Shown: in pieces, positions 53,750-61,135 of the stretch
Layout: every line of letters begins with the position of its first letter
How positions within the stretch are numbered: position 1 is the stretch's first letter
Assembly (NCBI RefSeq): GCF_003063315.1
Contig: NZ_NERV01000003.1
Coordinates: forward strand, 682,001-746,000
DNA from: Limnohabitans sp. T6-5
GTDB lineage: Bacteria > Pseudomonadota > Gammaproteobacteria > Burkholderiales > Burkholderiaceae_C
Direction: 5' to 3'
DNA length: 64,000 nucleotides
Made by a program: the position numbers and the translations under genes
The notes under the pieces: generated by a model
Told to the model about the DNA's origin: nothing
The model's database searches: none
Seen by the model: the letters and a program-made list of their open reading frames with translations, nothing else

Positions 53750-55345
53750 ATGCAAAAACTGAAATTGAATACGACGTTGATCCTGGGCGCGCTGTTGTCT
53801 GCCAGTGGTGCGGCTTGGGCGCAGACCTCGGACTGCGCCGCTTTTGCGGCCACAGCCTTGCCAGGCATGACCCTCAAAACCGAAGCTGTGGCGGGTGACA
53901 GCACGCGCCCGCCGGGTGCTTCAGCAGGCCCCACACTGGTGGCGCATTGCAAGGTGAACGGCAAGATGGCCGAGCGCATGGGCCAGGACGGCAAGCCGTA
54001 CCACATCGGCTTTGAGCTGCGCTTGCCCACCGCCTGGAACGGCCGCTTTTTGTACCAGGGCGGTGGCGGCAACGACGGCGTGGTGCGCCCTGCCGTGGGG
54101 CCGCAAGCCGCACCTGGCTATGCGCTCAACCGCGGCTTCGCCGTGGTCACGACCGATGCCGGGCACCAAGGGCCCACGGCCGATTTCGGTTTTGACCCCA
54201 TCGCCCGGACCGACAATGCCTACAACGCGCACGACAAGGTGGCGGTGACGGCCAAAGAGCTGATCCGGCGCTTCTACAGCAAGCCCGCTGATAAGTCTTA
54301 CTTCATCGGCTGCTCGGGTGGTGGGCGTCAGGCCATGATGTTCACCCAGCGCTTTCCGAGTTACTTTGACGGTGTGATCGCCATGGCCCCGGCCATGCGC
54401 GTGTCCAAGGGCGCAACCATTGCGGCGACCTGGGACACGCAAGCGCTGCAGGCCATTGCGCCCAAAGGCGCAGACGGCCAACCGGTGCTCAGTCAGGCGC
54501 TGTCGGATGGCGATCTGGCCTTGGTGCGCAAAGGCGTTCTGGACGCGTGCGACGCCCAGGATGGTGTGGCCGATGGCCTGGTGTCGAACCCTGCGGCCTG
54601 CAAATTCGATGTGGCGGCCTTGCAGTGCAAGGGCCCGAAAGACGACAGTTGCCTGGCCCCCGCGCAAGTGGGTGCGCTGAAGAAGATGTTCACAGGGCCT
54701 AAGAACTCGGCTGGCCAGCCGCTGTATTTCTCTTGGCCTTGGGATGCGGGCATTGGCTACCCCCAAAACGACTGGCGCATGTGGAAGCTGGGCAATTCGC
54801 CCACGGGCAAGGCCAATTCGCGCCATGTGTTCCTGATGGAAGACGCGCTGCAGGGCTACTTTGTCACGCCGCCCGACCGCAGCCTGAGTATTTACAAGTT
54901 TGACTTTGACCGGGACCCACAGCGCATGGATGCGCATGCGTGGATCTTCAACACGGCCGACGATGCCAAGTTGACGGGTTACCAGGCGCGTGGTGGCAAG
55001 CTGATGTTCATCCACGGCATGGCCGACCCGATCTTCTCGGCCGACGAGATGGTGGACTACTACCAGCGCCTGACGGCCCAGAACGGCCCGAAGACGAATG
55101 AGTTTGCGCGCCTCTTCCTGGTGCCTGGCATGGGCCACTGTGCAGGCGGCGCGGCCACTGACAGCATCGATGGTCTGGGCAGCCTGGTGGACTGGGTTGA
55201 AAAAGGCCAGGCCCCCCAAAGCGTGCCCGCCAGCGGCACAGCGGTGTACCCGGGCCGCACACGCCCGCTGTGCGCCTACCCGCAATACGCGCACTACAAA
55301 GGCACAGGCAACCCTGAGGATGCAAGCAACTTCAGCTGCCGGTGA
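53750..55345 (+). CDS. tannase/feruloyl esterase family hydrolase, secreted
   Basis: A 531-residue paralogue of the preceding gene, with a Sec signal ending 'SGAAWAQ' instead of a lipobox. The CS-D-HC site is intact: Cys188-Ser189 in 'IGCSGGGRQAM', Asp426 in 'HGMADPIFSADE' and His463-Cys464 in 'PGMGHCAGG'. Both paralogues end in the same 'RTRPLCAYP...YKG.G..EDASNFSC' block. I chose ATG 53750 because AAGGA is 9 bases upstream; ATG 53741 abuts that site. The differing localisation suggests sequential or partitioned hydrolysis, which is inference. Confidence 0.91.
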   Translation: MQKLKLNTTLILGALLSASGAAWAQTSDCAAFAATALPGMTLKTEAVAGDSTRPPGASAGPTLVAHCKVNGKMAERMGQDGKPYHIGFELRLPTAWNGRFLYQGGGGNDGVVRPAVGPQAAPGYALNRGFAVVTTDAGHQGPTADFGFDPIARTDNAYNAHDKVAVTAKELIRRFYSKPADKSYFIGCSGGGRQAMMFTQRFPSYFDGVIAMAPAMRVSKGATIAATWDTQALQAIAPKGADGQPVLSQALSDGDLALVRKGVLDACDAQDGVADGLVSNPAACKFDVAALQCKGPKDDSCLAPAQVGALKKMFTGPKNSAGQPLYFSWPWDAGIGYPQNDWRMWKLGNSPTGKANSRHVFLMEDALQGYFVTPPDRSLSIYKFDFDRDPQRMDAHAWIFNTADDAKLTGYQARGGKLMFIHGMADPIFSADEMVDYYQRLTAQNGPKTNEFARLFLVPGMGHCAGGAATDSIDGLGSLVDWVEKGQAPQSVPASGTAVYPGRTRPLCAYPQYAHYKGTGNPEDASNFSCR

Positions 55346-55369
55346 CGTGGGCGCTTGGGTTTTGCCTGC

Positions 55370-55521
55370 GTAGGAGCCCACCCTGTGGGCGATGGTTCGG
55401 GTATCGCCATGCCACGCCCATCGCGCACGGGGTGCGCTCCTACAAAAACATCCTCGGCTCGTTGCAGCCCACCGCGTCGGCGCTGGCTTTTCTCCTTGTA
55501 GGAGCCCACCCCGTGGGCGAC
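55370..55521. repeat. REP-like family B cluster (three units)
   Basis: The plus unit 55370-55393 is GTAGGA with stem GCCCAC-CCT-GTGGGC. The minus unit 55420-55443 is GTAGGA with stem GCGCAC-CCC-GTGCGC. The plus unit 55498-55521 is GTAGGA with stem GCCCAC-CCC-GTGGGC. All end GAT or GAC. The stems differ but stay fully paired. The cluster fills most of the 360-base gap after the tannase pair. Confidence 0.82.
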
Positions 55522-55684
55522 AGGCGAGGCACACGCGCCTGAAATATCCACGAAAAATTCAACCATCACGGGGCCGGATCAACGAGACAAGCCCCCGGAT
55601 TGATGCGGCAGGTCCGCTGGTCGCTCCTTCAGGAACCGATTCGTGGGCACAGCAAGGGTTTGTACTGAATTAATTTTCGGACGG

Positions 55685-55697
55685 ATTGTCCGACAAT
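55685..55697. promoter_or_regulatory. GntR/FadR-type operator candidate
   Basis: ATTGTC-C-GACAAT is a perfect 13-base palindrome of the TTGTnnnACAA kind bound by FCD-domain GntR regulators. It overlaps a second palindrome TCGGAC-GGATT-GTCCGA (55677-55693) and ends 8 bases before the ATG of the APH-like gene. The GntR/FCD regulator at 57909 is the obvious candidate to bind it. No second copy was seen in the window by eye. Confidence 0.65.
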
Positions 55698-55705
55698 TAT
55701 TTTCA

Positions 55706-56800
55706 ATGAACACCACCGAACTTGACCGCCCCCAGGCCACGCCGAAGTCGGCCAGCGGGTCCCTGAACCTGCCTGCCTTGGTGGCCTGGCTGGCTCCGCG
55801 TGTGCCGGGTGCGGACGCGCAATTGCGCGCTGAGCGCATGGACGGCGGTCAATCCAACCCGTCGTGGTTGCTGCACGGGGCAGGGCAGTCGTGGGTGCTC
55901 AGGGCCAAGCCCGCACCTGCGGCCGAGTTGTTGCCGTCGGCCCATGCCATCGAGCGCGAATACCGCATCCTGCAGGCGCTGGCCAGCACCGATGTGCCGG
56001 TGCCGCGCGTGCGGGCGCTGTGCGAAGACGAGTCGGTCATCGGCGTGGCGTTTTACGTGATGGACTTTGTGCAGGGCCGCATCTTTCGCGATGCCACCTT
56101 GCCCGAAGTGCCCGCTGCCGAGCGCAGCGCCTACTTCATGGCGGCCAACCGCGTGCTGGCTGCCTTGCACCAGGTGGACTGGCGGCAGCTGGGTTTGCAG
56201 GACTTTGGCCGACACGAGGGCTATTACAGCCGCTTGATCCGCCGCTGGACGCAGCAGTACCAGGCCACGCGCCAAGCACCCGTGCCCGCGATGGAGCAGC
56301 TGATCGCCTGGTTGCCGCAGCACATCCCGGCCGGGGCCGATGGCGCAGAGCACACCTGCATCACGCACGGCGACTACCGCATGGAAAACCTGATGTTCCA
56401 CCCCACACGCCCGGAAGTGGTGGCGGTGCTGGACTGGGAACTGTGCACGCTGGGCCACCCTTTGAGTGACCTGTCGTACAGCGCCTTGGCGTGGCACATG
56501 CCCGCAGGCATTTTGCGCGGCTACGGTGACCAGAACCTGCCTGCGCTGGGCCTGCCCGCCGAGCAAGACTACGTGGCCAGTTATGCCGAGCGCATGGGGC
56601 TGGACACGCAGGCCGTACTGAAAGACTGGCCGTTTTACCTGGCCTTCAACCTGTTTCGCCTGAGCGCCATCCTGCAAGGCATTGGGCAGCGCGAGCGCGA
56701 AGGCACGGCGTCCAACGCCACGGCCAAAGAGATTGCCGCCATGGCCGAGCCGGTGGCGCAGTGGGGCTGGGCCATCGCCCAAGACCAGCCTTTGCCTTGA
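55706..56800 (+). CDS. phosphotransferase family protein (APH/choline-kinase-like)
   Basis: A 364-residue kinase-fold protein of the group annotated as aminoglycoside phosphotransferase and often found beside acyl-CoA dehydrogenases. The catalytic loop is 'CITHGDYRMENLMFHP' (about 218-233) and the metal-binding motif 'VLDWELCTLGHPLSDLSY' (about 243-260). Drug resistance is not implied; a small-molecule or acyl-CoA-pathway substrate is more likely. The ATG at 55706 is 8 bases downstream of the palindromic operator. A TctC gene follows after 43 bases. Confidence 0.9.
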   Translation: MNTTELDRPQATPKSASGSLNLPALVAWLAPRVPGADAQLRAERMDGGQSNPSWLLHGAGQSWVLRAKPAPAAELLPSAHAIEREYRILQALASTDVPVPRVRALCEDESVIGVAFYVMDFVQGRIFRDATLPEVPAAERSAYFMAANRVLAALHQVDWRQLGLQDFGRHEGYYSRLIRRWTQQYQATRQAPVPAMEQLIAWLPQHIPAGADGAEHTCITHGDYRMENLMFHPTRPEVVAVLDWELCTLGHPLSDLSYSALAWHMPAGILRGYGDQNLPALGLPAEQDYVASYAERMGLDTQAVLKDWPFYLAFNLFRLSAILQGIGQREREGTASNATAKEIAAMAEPVAQWGWAIAQDQPLP

Positions 56801-56843
56801 TCGTTTTCTGGCCCCGGATTTTCAAACCCCAAAGGAGACAAAC

Positions 56844-57836
56844 ATGAAACCATTGAACAGCCCTGTGACTCGCCGATTGAGCCTCAGCACCTTGCTGGTC
56901 AGCTTCTTGGGTATGGCCTTTGCTGTGCCCGCCAGTGCGCAAGAGGGCGCACCCGCCAAGATCATCGTAGGCTTCCCGGCCGGTGGCTCGTTTGACGCGA
57001 TCGCCCGTCTGATTGCCGACAAAGCCAAGACCGAGCTGAACCGCCCCATCGTGGTGGACAACAAGGCTGGTGCCGGTGGCCGCATTGCGGTGGATGCGCT
57101 CAAGGCTTCGCCTGCAGATGGCAGCGTGGTCATGTTGGGCCCTGACGCCCTGACGGCTTTGTACCCCTTCACCTTCAAAAAGCTGAACTACGACCCCAAG
57201 AAAGACATCGTGCCGATTGGCACCGCGGCTGAGTTCGCTTTCAGTTTTGCTGTGGGCACAGCCCCCAAGGTCAATACCTGGGCAGAGTACGTGACGTGGG
57301 CCAAGGCCAATCCCAAGGATGCCAATTTCGGCATTCCCGCATTGGGCGCACCGCACCACTTCTTTGGCATCCTGCTGGGCAACGCCATCAACGTGCCCAT
57401 GCAGCATGTGCCCTTCCAGGGCAGTGCCCCGATCAACCTGGCCCTGATGGGCGGTCAGATCAGCTCGTCCATCGATGTGGCCAGCAGCCAGGTGGAAAAC
57501 CACAAGGCTGGCAAGATCAAGATGCTGGCGGTGTCCACCGAGCAGCGCATCCCGCAGGCCCCCGATGTGCCCACCTTCACCGAGCTGGGCTTTCCGGCCA
57601 TCAGTGGTGCTGGTTTCAACGCGCTGTATGCGCCTGCAGGCACACCCGCCAATGCAGTGGACGCCTGGAACAAGGCCTTGGCCAAGGTCATGGCCATGCC
57701 CGATGTGAAGGACAAGCTGGTCGCCATGGGTTACCTGCCGGTGGGCAAGTCCACCCAGGAGCTGATCGACCGCCAGAACGCGTCCATCAAGAAATGGGAG
57801 CCAGTCATCAAGGCTTCGGGCTTCACGGCCGACTGA
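56844..57836 (+). CDS. TctC/Bug-family periplasmic substrate-binding protein
   Basis: A 330-residue secreted receptor from ATG 56844, with AGGAGA 6 bases upstream. A Sec signal ends 'FAVPASAQ'. 'KIIVGFPAGGSFDAIARLIAD' region, 'VVDNKAGAGGRIAVDALK', 'PALGAPHHFFGILLG' and 'PFQGSAPINLALMGGQI' are Bug-family blocks. A much longer in-frame extension overlaps the APH-like gene and is rejected. It is probably co-transcribed with the APH-like gene under the palindromic operator. The ligand is unknown. Confidence 0.92.
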   Translation: MKPLNSPVTRRLSLSTLLVSFLGMAFAVPASAQEGAPAKIIVGFPAGGSFDAIARLIADKAKTELNRPIVVDNKAGAGGRIAVDALKASPADGSVVMLGPDALTALYPFTFKKLNYDPKKDIVPIGTAAEFAFSFAVGTAPKVNTWAEYVTWAKANPKDANFGIPALGAPHHFFGILLGNAINVPMQHVPFQGSAPINLALMGGQISSSIDVASSQVENHKAGKIKMLAVSTEQRIPQAPDVPTFTELGFPAISGAGFNALYAPAGTPANAVDAWNKALAKVMAMPDVKDKLVAMGYLPVGKSTQELIDRQNASIKKWEPVIKASGFTAD

Positions 57837-57851
57837 TCCAGTGGCTGTCCA

Positions 57852-57881
57852 GGCGCCATGCGACCGCGTGGCTCCTACAAT
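57852..57881 (-). repeat. REP-like family B single unit overlapping a TACAAT box
   Basis: Read on the minus strand, GTAGGA is followed by stem GCCACGC-GGTC-GCATGGC with one mismatch. The complement of its head gives TCCTAC on the plus strand, and with the next bases forms TACAAT (57876-57881), a plausible -10 box 27 bases before the GntR start. Confidence 0.5.
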
Positions 57882-57908
57882 GCGCCATCTCTTTTTTGTG
57901 CCGACCCG

Positions 57909-58637
57909 ATGATGGACATTCCCAAACTGCAGATGACCCCCGCTTACCGCGTGGTGTCGGACGATTTGCGCCAGCGCATTGTGCGCGGGGAGGTCCAGGC
58001 CGGGCAGGCCTTTCCAACCGAGGCTGACCTGGCCACGCGCTTTGGGGTGCACCGATCCACCATTCGCGAAGGCTTGCGCCAGCTGGAGCAAGACGGTTTG
58101 CTCCAGCGCGTGGGCAAGCGTCTGGTGGTGACCATTCCGAAGCACGCTGACCTGGCCCACGCGGCCGAGCGGGCCTTGCGCATGCATCAAGTCAGCTACC
58201 GCGATGTCTGGGAAGTTGCGTCAACGCTGGAGCCCATGTGCGCCAGCTTGGCGGCCGAACGCATCAACGACGAAGAATTGGCGCAGCTCGAACGCAATTT
58301 GGAACACACCGCAGTGTTGGTGCAAAGCGGTCAGTCGCCCATCACGGCCACCATCGAGTTCCAGTCACTGATCGCGGAGGCCACGCACAACCAGGCCTTG
58401 TTGCTGGCGCGTGCACCCGTGAGTTTGCTGATGCGCTCGGGCTATGCGGCCATTGCGCCTGCATTGCCCCAGTCAGGCGCCCGCTTGCTGGAAGCGCACC
58501 GCCATGTGTACGACGCGCTCAAGCAAGGCGATGCCGAATCGGCTGTGGCCTGGACCCGCAAGCATTTGATGGACCACAAGCGGGGGTTCGAATTTGCCGG
58601 GCTGGACTTTGATTCGCCCATTCCCGAGTCCGCCTGA
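57909..58637 (+). CDS. GntR family transcriptional regulator, FCD/FadR subfamily
   Basis: A 242-residue regulator. The winged helix-turn-helix covers 'QRIVRGEVQAGQAFPTEADL' and 'ATRFGVHRSTIREGLRQLEQ' (about residues 22-62). The C-terminal helical ligand domain (about 85-230) carries 'EAHRHVYDALKQGDAESAVA', the FCD-type metal/ligand region. FCD regulators respond to carboxylic acids. Start at 57909 or the adjacent ATG 57912. It lies at the end of the catabolic cluster and could bind the palindrome at 55685. Confidence 0.93.
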   Translation: MMDIPKLQMTPAYRVVSDDLRQRIVRGEVQAGQAFPTEADLATRFGVHRSTIREGLRQLEQDGLLQRVGKRLVVTIPKHADLAHAAERALRMHQVSYRDVWEVASTLEPMCASLAAERINDEELAQLERNLEHTAVLVQSGQSPITATIEFQSLIAEATHNQALLLARAPVSLLMRSGYAAIAPALPQSGARLLEAHRHVYDALKQGDAESAVAWTRKHLMDHKRGFEFAGLDFDSPIPESA

Positions 58638-58668
58638 AGACAGCGGGCACCCCGGGTCTGGCAGGGTC

Positions 58669-59184
58669 TCAGCCCTGCGCGCCGATCAAATAATCGACCT
58701 TGCCCACTTCCACACCGTTGTGCCGCAGGATGGCGTAGGCCGTGGTGATGTGGAAGTACATATTGGGCAGCATCCAGCCCGTCAGGTAGTCCTGTCCAGT
58801 CATGGTGCGGGTTTTGCCCGGACCTGCAGGGAAGGTGATTTCTTTGTCTTCGGTGCCGTCCAGCGCAGCAGCAGGCACGGTGGCAATGAAAGCCAGGGTT
58901 TTTTGGATGCGTTCTTGCAACTGGGCCAGCGTGGTTTCGGTGTCGTCGAACTTGGGCGCTTCCACGCCTGAAATGCGGGCCACGCCGTTTTTGACTGCGT
59001 CGCAGGCGATCAGCACCTGGCGGGTGAAAGGGAACATGTCAGGCGCCAGGCGGTAAGTGGTCAGCGCTGTGGGGTCGATCTTTTTGGCTTCGACAAACTG
59101 CTCGGCTTTGGCCAGGATGTGGCTCAGGTTGGTGAGCATGCGGGTGCACACGGGCAAGCTGGCGCTGGACATGGAAAGGGTCAT
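58669..59184 (-). CDS. DUF1993 family protein
   Basis: A 171-residue helical protein. 'FTRQVLIACDAVKNGVARI', 'LQERIQKTLAFI' and 'MLPNMYFHITTAYAILRHNG' followed by 'GKVDYL' are the DUF1993 blocks; the family has a DinB-like four-helix fold. The function is unknown. ATG 59184 has GGAG 8 bases upstream. It is the last gene of a minus-strand run that starts with the RidA-like gene. Confidence 0.87.
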   Translation of the reverse strand: MTLSMSSASLPVCTRMLTNLSHILAKAEQFVEAKKIDPTALTTYRLAPDMFPFTRQVLIACDAVKNGVARISGVEAPKFDDTETTLAQLQERIQKTLAFIATVPAAALDGTEDKEITFPAGPGKTRTMTGQDYLTGWMLPNMYFHITTAYAILRHNGVEVGKVDYLIGAQG

Positions 59185-59222
59185 GGAAGTCTCCTGTTGG
59201 AAATGAAGGGTCAGGCACAAGG

Positions 59223-59801
59223 TCAGGCATTCGCCACGGGCAGGGCGCGCACGGGCTCGCCAATGGCGTAGAAGTTGCCGCCTGCCACATGGTGCAGGCT
59301 GCGCAGCTCGGGCGGGGCGTCTTCAAAGTGCCAGCGGCCTTCGGTGAAAACGCGTTCGTCGGCCCAGGCGGCGATCACCTCGGCCAGGATCAAATCGTGT
59401 GGACCTGCCACATGGGCGGTGGCGGGCAGCACGCGGCATTCGAGTTGCGCGATGCAGCCTTGCACCAGCGGCACGCCGGTGTGTGGTGCGGCCAGGGTGC
59501 TGATCTGGCAGCGGGCCAATTTGTCTGCGTGGTTCTTGCCGCTCATGCCGCCAGCGGCCATGACCTGGTCTTTCATGGCCACGGTGGGCACATTGATGCT
59601 CAGCACGCCCGAGGCGTCGATCAGCTCGCGGGTCAGCGTGGCCTTGTCGATGACGACTGCGATCTTGGGCGTGTCAAAGTCCAGCGGCATGGCCCAGGCG
59701 GCGGCCATCACATTGCTGCGGCCTGCATGCTGGCTGCCCACCAACACCGTGGGCCCGTGGTTGAGCAGGCGGTAGGCATGTTTCAGGTCAACGGTTTGCA
59801 T
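59223..59801 (-). CDS. flavin reductase / FMN-binding split-barrel protein
   Basis: A 192-residue protein of the flavin reductase-like family (HpaC/Rutf-type barrel, DIM6/NTAB group). 'PTVLVGSQHAGRSNVMAAAW' (about 17-36), 'IAVVIDKATLTRELIDASGV' and 'AQLECRVL...GPHDLILAEV' form the FMN-binding barrel. It probably binds FMN and reduces flavins or acts as an oxidoreductase component. It is 6 bases downstream of the lipoprotein gene and 38 bases upstream of the DUF1993 gene. Confidence 0.88.
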   Translation of the reverse strand: MQTVDLKHAYRLLNHGPTVLVGSQHAGRSNVMAAAWAMPLDFDTPKIAVVIDKATLTRELIDASGVLSINVPTVAMKDQVMAAGGMSGKNHADKLARCQISTLAAPHTGVPLVQGCIAQLECRVLPATAHVAGPHDLILAEVIAAWADERVFTEGRWHFEDAPPELRSLHHVAGGNFYAIGEPVRALPVANA

Positions 59802-59807
59802 GGGATG

Positions 59808-60011
59808 TCAACGGGCCTCGGGGGAGAGGCCGGAGCGCTCTTTTTGGTATTGGTCGTAACGCGGCAAGCCATTGCTGGGCGCAGCACCGGTGCCGACCGC
59901 CTTGGTTTTTTCCTGGGCGCGGATTTCTTCGTACACGGCTTGTGTCGAGACCAGGCCACAGCCCGTCAAGCCGGTCAGCAGCGTCAGGGTGAAAAGTGTC
60001 TTGGCAGTCAT
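59808..60011 (-). CDS. small lipoprotein
   Basis: A 67-residue product. Signal 'MTAKTLFTLTLLTGLTGC' ends in a lipobox Cys (about 18). The rest is short, polar and without a family I recognise. The ATG overlaps the DUF2164 stop (four bases), so translation is coupled. An in-frame upstream ATG at 60035 would add eight residues in front of the signal. Confidence 0.78.
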   Translation of the reverse strand: MTAKTLFTLTLLTGLTGCGLVSTQAVYEEIRAQEKTKAVGTGAAPSNGLPRYDQYQKERSGLSPEAR

Positions 60012-60271
60012 TTGCGTGTGTTGAATTTTTGCCAATATTGAAATTCGTCTTCGCGGATTTCGTATTCCAGGTCTTCCACGCGCATGAGCATGCGCTCTTT
60101 GGCGTCGCTCAGCGCGCGGTTGTAGATGCAGGGGCCGATTTCTTCGAGCACAAAGCCGAGCAGGGCGCCGGCAGAAATGTTGCCGATGCGTTGCTCGAAG
60201 TTGGCTTCAAAGTAGCGCTCAATGCTGGCAATGGCCTGGGCGCGGTCTTCTTTGCTCAGCTCAATGGGCAT
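60008..60271 (-). CDS. DUF2164 family protein
   Basis: An 87-residue protein. 'ELSKEDRAQAIASIERYFEA', 'GALLGFVLEEIGPCIYNRAL' and 'REDEFQYW' are the DUF2164 blocks. The function is unknown. It lies 13 bases downstream of the RidA-like gene and overlaps the lipoprotein gene. Confidence 0.88.
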   Translation of the reverse strand: MPIELSKEDRAQAIASIERYFEANFEQRIGNISAGALLGFVLEEIGPCIYNRALSDAKERMLMRVEDLEYEIREDEFQYWQKFNTRK

Positions 60272-60284
60272 GGTGCCGAGGGCG

Positions 60285-60743
60285 TCAAGCCAATTCGGCG
60301 ATCAATTCGATCTCGACGCAGGCACCCATCGGGATTTGCGCCACGCCAAAAGCGCTGCGGGCGTGGGCGCCGACTTGCGGGCCAAACACCTGGCCCAGCA
60401 ATTCGCTGCAGCCGTTGGTCACCAGGTGCTGCTCGGTGAAGTCGCCGGTTGAGTTGACCAGGCTCATCACCTTGACGATGCGCTTGACCTTGTTCAGGTC
60501 GCCCACGGCGGCGTGCAGGGTGCCCATCAGGTCAATGGCCACAGCACGGGCCGCTTGTTGGCCTTCGGCTGTGCCGATGTCTTTGCCCAGCTGACCGGCC
60601 CAGACCTTGCCGTCTTTTTTGGCAATGTGGCCGGACAAGAAGACCAAATTGCCGCTTTGCATGAAGGGCACATAGGCCGCAGCGGGCACAGCCACCGGAG
60701 GCAGTTCGATGTTCAGGGATTTGAGGGTGTCGTAAACGCTCAT
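60285..60743 (-). CDS. RidA family protein (YjgF/YER057c/UK114)
   Basis: A 152-residue protein of the long RidA subgroup. 'VPFMQSGNLVFLSGHIAKKD' (about 25-44), 'QQAARAVAIDLMGTLHAAVG' and the C-terminal 'GVAQIPMGACVEIELIAELA' are family blocks. The catalytic Arg that enamine deaminases carry (usually 'R.A' near residue 105) appears as 'GAHARSAFGVAQIP', so it may be active. True RidA hydrolyses reactive imines. I chose ATG 60743; a 332-residue in-frame extension runs through the REP cluster and is not real. Confidence 0.9.
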   Translation of the reverse strand: MSVYDTLKSLNIELPPVAVPAAAYVPFMQSGNLVFLSGHIAKKDGKVWAGQLGKDIGTAEGQQAARAVAIDLMGTLHAAVGDLNKVKRIVKVMSLVNSTGDFTEQHLVTNGCSELLGQVFGPQVGAHARSAFGVAQIPMGACVEIELIAELA

Positions 60744-60863
60744 GGCAAGGGGTCGTTTCAAGTTGAAAAGTAAGAGTTCAGCAGGCGCTGAAAAGACAGA
60801 AAACAGGCCAGATTGTCGCCGAAGCGCCGCCAGCATTTGACCTTGTGGCTTTGGCACACAACG

Positions 60864-61071
60864 GGGATGTGGCGCTGTGATGGTGTAGGTCGGTACTCGA
60901 AGAGTCCGATATTGTCGAATTGCCCCACAGAGACAGACACGGGCATGGGCGGCAAGCGAGCGCATGTCGGGGTCTTCGACCACCGACCTACAAGACGGCA
61001 GGAGCCCTGGTTCGGGATGTGGCGCTGTGATGGTGTAGGTCGGTACTCGAAGAGTCCGACGTTGACGGCTT
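60864..61071. repeat. REP-like family A cluster with a 46-base exact direct repeat
   Basis: 60864-60909 and 61014-61059 are identical over 46 bases and start exactly 150 bases apart. Each contains the head GTAGGTCGG (60885 and 61035) with hairpin ACTC-GAA-GAGT. A minus unit at 60966-60991 (GGTC-GAA-GACC) closes the first copy. The bases after the second repeat (61060-61100) still resemble those after the first, so this is a diverging tandem duplication of a roughly 150-base element. Confidence 0.82.
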
Positions 61072-61135
61072 GATCCATAGAGCCCGACACGGGGCATGGA
61101 CGGTAAACGTGCCCGTGCCGAGGATGCCGTGAATT

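Noticed and set aside
53921-55534. A 537-codon minus-strand frame opposite the second tannase gene
   Set aside because: Antisense shadow with no motif. The esterase active site is intact on the plus strand.
55706-56800. Reading the APH-like gene as an aminoglycoside-resistance determinant
   Set aside because: The fold is shared by many kinases. This subgroup sits with acyl-CoA and carboxylate metabolism genes, and nothing points to drug modification.
56646-58190. A 514-codon minus-strand frame opposite the TctC and GntR genes
   Set aside because: It spans two well-supported plus-strand genes and has no domain.
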